This document shows, piece after piece, positions 1 to 4,985 of a DNA stretch of 5,794 nucleotides (within the stretch, counting starts at the first letter, position 1; the number at the start of each line of letters is the position of its first letter). This stretch comes from Dehalococcoidia bacterium. GTDB taxonomy: Bacteria; Chloroflexota; Dehalococcoidia; SM23-28-2. A program made the translations under genes and the position numbers. The stretch lies in the NCBI GenBank assembly GCA_022866185.1, contig JALHUG010000217.1, positions 1 to 5,794 of the forward strand, written 5' to 3'. The notes beneath the pieces are model-generated. The model was given only the letters and a program-made list of their open reading frames with translations. It did not search any database and was not told the origin of the DNA.

Positions 1-174
1 CCCACTGGCCTAGCCCTGGCGACCTGCCCCGCCGTGAAGGTCGCTGCCGCCTATTGGATCGACCCGCAGACCCAGAAGTGGAAGCACTACTTCGATGGCC
101 GGCCGGACCTCACCAATCTGCTGGAGCTGAGAGAGATGCAGGGCCTGATAACCCTGGGCGGCGAGGCCCGCTGA
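1..174 (+). CDS. C-terminal end of an uncharacterised protein (5' partial)
   Basis: An open frame enters from the left edge in frame 1 and ends at TGA 172-174, giving 57 visible residues. The readable part includes AAAYWIDPQTQKWKHYF, then GRPDLTNL, and ends LGGEAR. This tryptophan/tyrosine-rich pattern (a W-x-D-P-x-T-x-x-W-x-x-Y-F core, then a short loop and a hydrophobic strand) resembles the small C-terminal beta-type modules that I recall closing many secreted or cell-surface proteins of Chloroflexota. That comparison is from memory and the function is not assignable. No membrane anchor or catalytic motif is visible. A competing frame at 54-245 was not chosen because its translation is rich in Pro, Gly and Ala with no recognisable pattern. 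The stop codon is immediately followed by the stem-loop that leads into the heliorhodopsin gene. Confidence 0.6.
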   Translation, partial: PTGLALATCPAVKVAAAYWIDPQTQKWKHYFDGRPDLTNLLELREMQGLITLGGEAR

Positions 175-243
175 AAGCCTGGCGCCTCAGCGAGAGCCCG
201 CTCGTCCTGCTGGTGGCCAACGCCATAGGGGCGCCCCAGGCTT
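175..243 (+). promoter_or_regulatory. Long stem-loop filling the leader of the heliorhodopsin gene
   Basis: AAGCCTGG (175-182) is the exact reverse complement of CCAGGCTT (236-243). The pairing continues inward with CGCC (183-186) against GGCG (230-233) past a 2-nt CC bulge, for about 12 bp in total. The 43-nt loop contains a smaller CGAG/CTCG hairpin (191-194 with 201-204). The stem starts on the base after the upstream TGA and ends on the base before the Shine-Dalgarno. There is no T-run after it, so a classical intrinsic terminator is unlikely. A leader that controls translation or processing, or a terminator of unusual type, is possible. The pairing is seen directly; the role is inferred. 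Confidence 0.5.
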
Positions 244-250
244 AAGGAGG
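244..250 (+). promoter_or_regulatory. Shine-Dalgarno of the heliorhodopsin gene
   Basis: AAGGAGG is a near-perfect anti-16S match, 6 nt before the ATG at 257. It fixes the start codon and predicts strong translation initiation. Its 5' edge touches the 3' strand of the 175-243 stem-loop, so folding of that stem could affect access to it. Confidence 0.85.
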
Positions 251-256
251 CGACAG

Positions 257-1036
257 ATGAACGAGCTAGAAGACCGAGTCTACCGCCGGCTCCGGCTGTT
301 CAACGCCGCGATGGGTGCGCTGCACCTGCTCCAGGGCCTGGCCATGCTGCTGCTGAGCAGCAGCATCACTCTCCCCCTGCGGACGACGTTCCTCGACAGC
401 TCAGGCCCCCCTGGGTCGAGCGTGTCGACGGTCACGCGGACGGTGTGCGACCTTCGCCTGGGTCCCCTGGTTGCCGCCTTCCTGCTCATCTCGTCTGTGG
501 CCCACTTCACCCTCGCTTCGCCGGGTGTCTTCCCGTGGTACGTGAAGAACCTCAAGCGCCACATCAACTATGCCCGCTGGTACGAGTACGCTGCCAGCGC
601 CTCAGTGATGATCGTCGTCATCGCCATGCTCTGCGGCGTGTTCGACCTGCCGACGCTCGTGCTCCTCTTCTCGCTGAACGCCACGATGATCTTCTTCGGC
701 CTGATGATGGAGCTGCACAACCAGACGACCGAGAGGACGGACTGGACGTCGTTCGTCATGGGCTGCTTTGCCGGGGCCGTGCCGTGGGTCATCATCATCT
801 GGTACTTCGTCGGCGCCGTCCTCACCTCGGATGGCGGCCAGGTGCCGGCCTTCGTGTACGGCATCATCGCCTCGCTCTTCGTCTTCTTCAATATCTTCGC
901 CGTGAACATGTTCCTTCAGTACAAGAAGATCGGCCCCTGGCGAGACTATCTCTTCGGAGAGCGCGTGTACATCCTTCTCAGCCTGTTTGCCAAGTCGGCG
1001 CTTGCCTGGCAGGTGTTCAGCGGCACCCTGCACTGA
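257..1036 (+). CDS. Heliorhodopsin (retinal-binding light sensor)
   Basis: A 259-residue, seven-helix microbial rhodopsin of the heliorhodopsin family, which differs from type-1 rhodopsins by having a cytoplasmic N-terminus and no ion pumping in characterised members. Approximate helices: 13-35, 68-87, 106-126, 131-152, 163-188, 195-221 and 236-256. A long TM1-TM2 loop (about 36-66) corresponds to the family's extracellular beta-hairpin. The TM7 motif LSLFAKSALAWQVFSGTL holds the Schiff-base lysine K246 and S242. RWYEYAASASVMIVVIA in TM3 holds the counterion E110 (E107 in the characterised protein 48C12). H23 and H83 match the histidines of the family's polar cavity. Full family length and all key residues indicate a working photoreceptor. 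The start is set by AAGGAGG 6 nt upstream. Dodecin follows 100 bp downstream on the same strand, suggesting shared light or flavin physiology. The signalling partner is unknown. Family assignment is very secure. Confidence 0.96.
   Translation: MNELEDRVYRRLRLFNAAMGALHLLQGLAMLLLSSSITLPLRTTFLDSSGPPGSSVSTVTRTVCDLRLGPLVAAFLLISSVAHFTLASPGVFPWYVKNLKRHINYARWYEYAASASVMIVVIAMLCGVFDLPTLVLLFSLNATMIFFGLMMELHNQTTERTDWTSFVMGCFAGAVPWVIIIWYFVGAVLTSDGGQVPAFVYGIIASLFVFFNIFAVNMFLQYKKIGPWRDYLFGERVYILLSLFAKSALAWQVFSGTLH
344..366. repeat. 23-bp perfect inverted repeat inside the heliorhodopsin gene
   Basis: ATGCTGCTGCT (344-354) is followed by one G and then its exact reverse complement AGCAGCAGCAT (356-366). In mRNA this could form a 10-bp stem with a 3-nt loop, about 90 nt after the start codon. 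It encodes Met-Leu-Leu-Leu-Ser-Ser-Ser at the end of helix 1. Each half is a CTG or AGC codon run, so codon choice alone could create it. Confidence 0.7.
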
Positions 1037-1057
1037 GCGCCCGGCGGCCGCCTGAGC

Positions 1058-1071
1058 CTTGACCGCTCAAG
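1058..1071. promoter_or_regulatory. Small inverted repeat with a -35-like TTGACC upstream of dodecin
   Basis: CTTGA-CCGC-TCAAG is a 5-bp perfect inverted repeat with a 4-nt spacer, in the 100-bp gap between heliorhodopsin and dodecin. It contains TTGACC, close to the bacterial -35 consensus TTGACA. At the right distance the only -10 candidate is GAAGAT (1082-1087), which is poor. It could be a promoter/operator for independent dodecin transcription or a chance palindrome. Confidence 0.25.
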
Positions 1072-1122
1072 ATCATTGCGGGAAGATGAGAGCCACGCAG
1101 CCCGAGTGTCGAAGAGACCTGG

Positions 1123-1130
1123 AAAGGGGG
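1123..1130 (+). promoter_or_regulatory. Shine-Dalgarno that sets the dodecin start
   Basis: AAAGGGGG lies 6 nt before the ATG at 1137. It supports that start over a 26-codon N-terminal extension from a TTG at 1059, which would add residues not present in dodecins. Confidence 0.65.
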
Positions 1131-1136
1131 AGCAAC

Positions 1137-1358
1137 ATGCCCGAGCGAACTTACAAGCTCATCGAAATCGTAGGCCTATCCGAGGAGAGTATCGCTCAAG
1201 CTATACGTAACGGCGTCGGCCGCGCTGGCGAGACCCTCAAGGGATTGGACTGGTTCGAGGTGACGGAAATCCGCGGCCGCATCAAAGAGGGAAAGGTCAC
1301 CTTCCAGGTGAAGATGAAGATCGGCTTCCCTGTCATGAGGGGCGAGGAGATGGCCTAG
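1137..1358 (+). CDS. Dodecin family flavin-binding protein
   Basis: A 73-residue protein matching dodecin along its whole length. Dodecins assemble into hollow dodecamers that bind flavins (riboflavin, lumichrome or FMN, depending on the lineage), store or sequester them, and quench their photochemistry. The order is the usual beta-alpha-beta-beta: YKLIEIVGLSEESIAQAI (strand 1 and helix), ETLKGLDWFEVTEIRGRI (strand 2), then KVTFQVKMKIGF (strand 3). W39 is the aromatic residue that stacks on the flavin isoalloxazine ring, and Q57 corresponds to the conserved glutamine that contacts the ring. The length is typical of the family and no signal peptide is visible, so it is cytoplasmic. It lies on the same strand downstream of heliorhodopsin and may be co-transcribed, although the 100-bp gap leaves room for its own promoter. 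The bound ligand cannot be read from the sequence. Confidence 0.95.
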   Translation: MPERTYKLIEIVGLSEESIAQAIRNGVGRAGETLKGLDWFEVTEIRGRIKEGKVTFQVKMKIGFPVMRGEEMA

Positions 1359-1373
1359 GCCCGCATAAGTTCC

Positions 1374-1420
1374 TCCCTGGCGCTGGGGCCGCCCCACGAT
1401 GCCTCGCTGGTGGCCAGGGA
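1374..1420. terminator. Nested hairpin between convergent genes, possible bidirectional terminator
   Basis: TCCCTGGC (1374-1381) pairs perfectly with GCCAGGGA (1413-1420). Inside it, TGGGG (1384-1388) pairs with CCCCA (1392-1396) around a CCG loop. The structure sits between the dodecin stop (1358) and the stop of the convergent sensor gene (1459), where a two-way terminator is expected. No T-run follows on either strand, so a conventional rho-independent terminator is not shown. Confidence 0.4.
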
Positions 1421-1458
1421 TGTTCATAACCGCCGAATGATGACCGTGACTATCATGC

Positions 1459-2688
1459 TCAGGGAAAGCTGTCGAGTTGCGTGGAGTCGGGCATGCGACG
1501 CTGACCACCGCCAACATGAACTTCGCCGGCTGGACTGAGGTCCCCGGCCGGTCCGGCCTCGCCTGGGTGCCAGGAAGCGGCGTCGTCCCGATGCATATGC
1601 TCCAGCCTATTCGTCATCAGTTTTCCTGATAGCTGGCCAGCCAGATGCGCCAGCTCGCGGTTCAGCTGCACATTCTCATAGGTTGTTAGTATCTGGCGGG
1701 CAATGACAAGGGCGAACACCGCCAGCGTGCCGCCTTCTAGAAGGGGGGGTACGTTGGTGTTTCCAGTGGCGAAGGCCACGATGTGCACAGCGGCCAGAGG
1801 TATTAGAGACGCATAGGAGACCAGCGACGGCCAGATCGCAGGCGTTTCCTCTAGATCCTCGGCACCGCGTTCGAACGAGGTGCGGCTAGTCAAGGTGATG
1901 AGGGCCGCTATAGTTACAAGGTTGTACGCCAGCATCCAGCCGATATCAATGTAGTTGCCGGTGCTGTAAGCTCTGACCGATGTAAGGTATGTGTAGATGC
2001 TGTCGGAAAACGCCATGGCCGCGAAGCCGCCGGCCAGACAGGACATGGCCACGCCAGAACGGACGCGCCCGCTGCGGCCGATGAGCAGCAGAACGGCAAA
2101 TACGATGCCAAGGTCGGCAAAGGGATATGCCACGCTGACGCTCTTGGCGAGAACGTTGTCTGTCGACTGGCTGATCAGATCGGCCAGGATCAGGTGCCAG
2201 CTAATTATCCCGATGGCCGTCATCGCGATGAGCGTATCCATACCAAGCCTTACGCGCTTGAGTCCGCCCACCGGTGCATTCGGCATCAGCAACAGCCCCA
2301 GGAACACGGGTGGGTATATCCCTAGATAGCCAACATCCGCCACGGAAGGGAACGGAACCTCCCTGTGCATGCCGAGTTCTTGGACTCCCCACGCGAACTC
2401 CCCGCTAGCAATCATAAACAGGCCCAAGGCGATGAGCGCCCAGGCGTACCCTGTTCGCGAGTGCCAATTTCGCGCTGCCACAACAGCGGCCATGAAGGCA
2501 GCAAGGGAAGGGGCGACAACCAAAGCGATGTCGTCGAACCAGATTAGAGCTTCGTCACCGCCAGGCTTTGCGACAAGCCAGCCCACGAATAGGAGGTCGA
2601 ATCCCACCAAGGCCCCTGCCAGCCACCGCCAGTCGCGGCGCCACGCGCCAAAAACCCACTCCCGGATAAGGGATCGATACTTGGTCAC
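1459..2688 (-). CDS. Multi-pass membrane sensor lacking an output domain (apparently truncated)
   Basis: A 409-residue protein with about ten hydrophobic helices, roughly 22-40, 52-72, 81-102, 117-135, 149-171, 187-204, 212-234, 248-267, 287-308 and 317-334. The segment FPSVADVGYLGIYP (113-126) is a motif I recall from the membrane input domains of diguanylate cyclases and sensor kinases in Chloroflexota and Actinomycetota. After the last helix, TTYENVQLNRELAHLAGQLS (335-354) looks like the signalling coiled coil that normally leads into a PAS, GGDEF or histidine-kinase domain. None follows: the last ~50 residues are Gly, Pro and His-rich without a recognisable fold. Just past the coiled coil both other minus-strand frames meet stops, so a single recent frameshift does not restore an output domain. 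The start is a GTG (2688-2686) without a clear Shine-Dalgarno; an in-frame stop at 2721-2719 limits any extension. It could be a decayed sensor gene or a stand-alone membrane module. Ligand unknown. Confidence 0.75.
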   Translation of the reverse strand: MTKYRSLIREWVFGAWRRDWRWLAGALVGFDLLFVGWLVAKPGGDEALIWFDDIALVVAPSLAAFMAAVVAARNWHSRTGYAWALIALGLFMIASGEFAWGVQELGMHREVPFPSVADVGYLGIYPPVFLGLLLMPNAPVGGLKRVRLGMDTLIAMTAIGIISWHLILADLISQSTDNVLAKSVSVAYPFADLGIVFAVLLLIGRSGRVRSGVAMSCLAGGFAAMAFSDSIYTYLTSVRAYSTGNYIDIGWMLAYNLVTIAALITLTSRTSFERGAEDLEETPAIWPSLVSYASLIPLAAVHIVAFATGNTNVPPLLEGGTLAVFALVIARQILTTYENVQLNRELAHLAGQLSGKLMTNRLEHMHRDDAASWHPGEAGPAGDLSPAGEVHVGGGQRRMPDSTQLDSFP

Positions 2689-2931
2689 AATGAAGGGACG
2701 CAGCGCACAGGAACCACGTTACAGCGACACAGGCGGGCGGCACTTCTCGATCGGGCAGCGCACAACCCCGTGGCATTCGAACCTACGGCTGCCGGATGAA
2801 GAGGCACTGAGCGAGGGCTGGTTGCTTACCCTCCAGATTCGAAAATCGGGGTGAAACCAGGGTGAGAACTCGGAACACAGTCCCGGCCAGAACCGCCCAA
2901 AGGGGCGCCCAATTGCCGGCTGCAGATTCCA

Positions 2932-2961
2932 AATCTTCACGCAATCTTCAGAGAATCTTCA
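2932..2961 (-). promoter_or_regulatory. Three 11-bp-spaced TGAAGATT direct repeats, probable OmpR/PhoB-type binding site
   Basis: AATCTTCA occurs at 2932-2939, 2943-2950 and 2954-2961, exactly 11 bp apart; on the minus strand this reads TGAAGATT three times. The three 8-mers are identical while the 3-nt spacers differ. One-helical-turn direct repeats are the usual recognition pattern of winged-helix OmpR/PhoB-family response regulators, which bind head to tail. The site is about 240 bp upstream of the minus-strand sensor start. No plus-strand gene follows it. The repeat is seen directly; the regulator family is inferred and the target gene is uncertain. Confidence 0.6.
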
Positions 2962-3011
2962 GGGAAAATGCAGGAAGAATGAGGGTTCCCCGGCTGTTGG
3001 GGCGGTCTTCG

Positions 3012-3040
3012 AGCCTCCCCTTCACGGGGTCCGGGGGGCT
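3012..3040 (-). terminator. GC hairpin after the redox operon, weak terminator candidate
   Basis: On the minus strand AGCC pairs with GGCT, and an inner CCCC pairs with GGGG past a one-base bulge, about 65 nt beyond the stop codon of the last operon gene. No T-run follows, so termination is only suggested by position. Confidence 0.3.
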
Positions 3041-3102
3041 GAACAGGGCGTGAGCCTGGGCAGCCTTCTCGGCATCGTAGGTGGCGCTGGGCGGGCAGAG
3101 GC

Positions 3103-3951
3103 CTAGTACTCGGGGGGAAGTCGTCTCAGCTCGGCCAGGGTGAAGACGGGGCCGTCGCGGCAGACGTAGCGGCTGCCGATGTTGCAGCGGCCGCACATCC
3201 CGATGCCGCACTTCATCTTCATCTCCAGAGAGAGCACGACACGCTCCGGCGGGAAGTGGAGTTTTTCGAGGACGGGCAGGGTGTATCGGGTCATGGCGGG
3301 CGGGCCGCACACTATGGCGTAGGTGTTGTCTGCCGTCGGGGCGATGTCAGTGACCGCGGTCGGCACCACGCCTACCCGGCCCTTCCAGCCGTCGTCCGCG
3401 GCGTCGACCGTCACGTGGAACTCCAGGTCGTTCCTCTGCCGCCAGCCCTCTAGCTCGTCCTTGTACAGCAGCATCCCCGGTGTCCTCGCCCCATAGACGA
3501 CGGTGAGCTTCCCGAACCTGCCGCGGTTGTCTTTCTCCAGCACGTAGTTGATGAGGGAACGAAGGGTGGTGAACGCGAACCCGCCGCCGATGACCAGGAG
3601 GTCTTTGCCCTCCATGTCTTGCAGCGGGAAACTCGAGCCCAGCGGCCCCCTTATTCCCACCAGATCCCCCTGCTCCATCTGGTGCAGGGCTCTGGTCAGG
3701 AGGCCGATCCGGCTGACGCTGAACTGCAGGAGGCCGGAGGTGGTCGGTGAGGACGCGATGCCGAAAGGCGCCTCGCCCTTGCCGAACACCGAGAGCTGAG
3801 CGAACTGCCCTGGGAGATAGCGGAAGGCCTGCTCATCCTCCTTGCGGATGAAGGAGAGATCGAAGGTCTTGATGCTGCGGTCCTCCGTCTCGACGGTGAC
3901 CTTCTCGACCCTCATGGGGCTAGGCAGATACGGGTTCTCAGCGGTCATCAT
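3103..3951 (-). CDS. FAD/NAD(P)-binding [2Fe-2S] oxidoreductase subunit (AsrB/HydG/Flox type)
   Basis: A 282-residue electron-transfer subunit of the ferredoxin-NADP-reductase superfamily. Residues about 13-110 form the FAD-binding barrel, with YLPGQFAQLSV and APFGIASSPTTSG, the family's version of the flavin motif. Residues 115-225 form the NAD(P)-binding domain, with GGGFAFTTLRSL (122-133) and CGPPAM (215-220). The C-terminus carries a [2Fe-2S] site: C248, C253, C256 and C264 (spacing C-x4-C-x2-C-x7-C). Relatives are the gamma subunit of group 3b NiFe hydrogenases, anaerobic sulfite reductase AsrB, and the flavin subunit of Flox complexes. They exchange electrons between NAD(P)H and the iron-sulfur partner in the cytoplasm. 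Its ATG overlaps the preceding stop as ATGA, showing translational coupling; a second ATG follows at once. It is the last gene of the operon. No hydrogenase small or large subunit and no AsrC follows, so the exact complex is undecided. Confidence 0.85.
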   Translation of the reverse strand: MMTAENPYLPSPMRVEKVTVETEDRSIKTFDLSFIRKEDEQAFRYLPGQFAQLSVFGKGEAPFGIASSPTTSGLLQFSVSRIGLLTRALHQMEQGDLVGIRGPLGSSFPLQDMEGKDLLVIGGGFAFTTLRSLINYVLEKDNRGRFGKLTVVYGARTPGMLLYKDELEGWRQRNDLEFHVTVDAADDGWKGRVGVVPTAVTDIAPTADNTYAIVCGPPAMTRYTLPVLEKLHFPPERVVLSLEMKMKCGIGMCGRCNIGSRYVCRDGPVFTLAELRRLPPEY

Positions 3952-4985
3952 TTGACCTTCTTGGCCAGCGACTCGACGTCACGCAGCACCTGCCGGATGT
4001 CCAGGTTCACCGGGCAGTCCACCACACACCGTCCGCAGCCGACGCAGCCCACCTCGCCGTGGTCCTCCGGCCAGTAGCGGAACTTGTGCATCAGCCGCTG
4101 CCGCCAGCGCTCCTTGCCCGTCGGGCGTGGGTTGTGGCCGGAGGCATGCAGGGTGAAGAGGGGGAACATGCAGGAGTCCCAGATCTTGATTCGACGCCCC
4201 TGCTGCTCCGAGCCCTCGTCCACGATGTCGAAGCAGTGGCAGGTGGGGCAGAGATACGTGCAGGCTCCACAGCCGATGCACTTCTCGTGCAGGCGGTCCC
4301 AGAAGGGGTCGTCCCACATCTCCTGCAGCTTTCGCTTCACGTCCTCTGTACTGATTTCGCCTCGTAGAGCCGCCTCTGCTGCCGCCTGCGCCTCTGCCCG
4401 GCGGCGGATGCTGTCTTCGTCCGCCTCTCTGCATCCGCTCAGGCCCTCCAACAGCGCGGCCCCCTTGTCAGTGACCGCCTCGACTAGGTAGTCCGATCCC
4501 AGGTCTGTAACCAGCACGTCCGAGCCCGCAGTGGCGAAAGGCCCGCCTCCTACCGAGGTGCAGAAGCACTCAGCCCGCGGGTGGGTGCAGGCGAGGCCGA
4601 CCACCGTGTAGCTCTCTCTCCTCGCCTGGTAGCAGCCGTCGCAGTGGTTGCCGCCGGTGAACACCCGATCGAGGAGGGTGAAGCTGCGCGCATCGCACGG
4701 CCGGACGCCGAACAGCACCTTCTCCCCCGACGCCGGCTGCGGCTCCTCCAGCGCGAGCTGCTCCCCTTCCAGGCCGTAGCGGAAAAGGGTCTCGCTCTGG
4801 GGGAAGAACAGCCGCTTCGGCGGCACGGTCGAGTTGTGGTAGTCGAGGACCACCTCCTGCGGCGAGCCCACCTGCCGGAAAGCCATCACGCCGCCGTCAT
4901 CGACCGGCGCGAACAGCTTGCGGCCCTGGAGCAGCGCCTCCAGCAGCACCGATATCTGGTCCTTGGCGAGCAGCACTGCTCTCAC
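3948..4985 (-). CDS. 4Fe-4S dicluster electron-transfer subunit (AsrA/HydB type)
   Basis: A 345-residue cytoplasmic iron-sulfur protein, the usual length for the AsrA/HydB (sulfhydrogenase beta) family. The N-terminal half contains KVLFGVRPCDARSF (89-102) and the cysteine-containing HCDGC and CFCTSVGGGPF, both characteristic of this family. The C-terminal half has two [4Fe-4S] motifs, C236-x2-C239-x2-C242-x3-C246-P and C314-x2-C317-x2-C320-x3-C324-P. Two extra cysteines follow the first motif (CPTCHC, C249 and C251). It should relay electrons between the flavin subunit encoded next and the upstream iron-sulfur partner. It starts with GTG overlapping the preceding TGA by 4 bp (GTGA) and ends overlapping the next gene by 4 bp (ATGA), so all three genes are co-translated. 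Alternatives are HydB of a group 3b hydrogenase or a Flox subunit; the context without hydrogenase genes favours a Flox-like module. Confidence 0.87.
   Translation of the reverse strand: MRAVLLAKDQISVLLEALLQGRKLFAPVDDGGVMAFRQVGSPQEVVLDYHNSTVPPKRLFFPQSETLFRYGLEGEQLALEEPQPASGEKVLFGVRPCDARSFTLLDRVFTGGNHCDGCYQARRESYTVVGLACTHPRAECFCTSVGGGPFATAGSDVLVTDLGSDYLVEAVTDKGAALLEGLSGCREADEDSIRRRAEAQAAAEAALRGEISTEDVKRKLQEMWDDPFWDRLHEKCIGCGACTYLCPTCHCFDIVDEGSEQQGRRIKIWDSCMFPLFTLHASGHNPRPTGKERWRQRLMHKFRYWPEDHGEVGCVGCGRCVVDCPVNLDIRQVLRDVESLAKKVK

Larger units (their letters stand above)
2689..3102. other. Gene-free stretch between the sensor gene and the redox operon
   Basis: About 414 bp with no coding frame I would support. 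The open frames here (for example 2719-2940 minus and 2862-3053 plus) are short, lack ribosome-binding sites and show no recognisable protein pattern. The stretch lies upstream of the minus-strand sensor and downstream of the minus-strand redox operon. It should therefore carry the sensor promoter and the operon's 3' end. It contains the 11-bp-spaced TGAAGATT repeats and a GC hairpin, annotated separately. I found no convincing -35/-10 pair. Confidence 0.6.

Noticed and set aside
602..1033. A 143-codon open frame antisense to heliorhodopsin
   Set aside because: It is His, Asp and Glu-rich with no pattern or ribosome-binding site, the expected shadow of a GC-rich membrane-protein gene.
445..1062. 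A 205-codon plus-strand frame overlapping heliorhodopsin
   Set aside because: An Arg, Leu and His-rich out-of-frame translation of the clearly identified heliorhodopsin gene.
1059..1136. N-terminal extension of dodecin from a TTG
   Set aside because: Dodecins begin near the first beta strand, and the ATG at 1137 has a well-placed AAAGGGGG.
2750..2840. Possible minus-strand tRNA, suggested by GGTTCGAAT resembling a T-loop
   Set aside because: The flanking T stem has two mismatches, no proper anticodon stem-loop or D arm can be drawn, and no CCA end follows.
2719..2940. Minus-strand 73-codon frame in the gene-free stretch
   Set aside because: It would start inside the TGAAGATT repeats, lacks a ribosome-binding site and shows no recognisable protein pattern.
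2948..3310. Minus-strand 120-codon frame overlapping the flavin subunit
   Set aside because: Mostly an out-of-frame reading of the oxidoreductase gene; the part beyond its stop has no family signal.
3760..3768. Apparent loss of the canonical Arg-x-Tyr-Ser FAD motif in the flavin subunit (APFGIASSP instead)
   Set aside because: As I recall, hydrogenase-gamma and AsrB relatives also have an E/A-P-F/I variant here, so it is family-typical rather than a defect.
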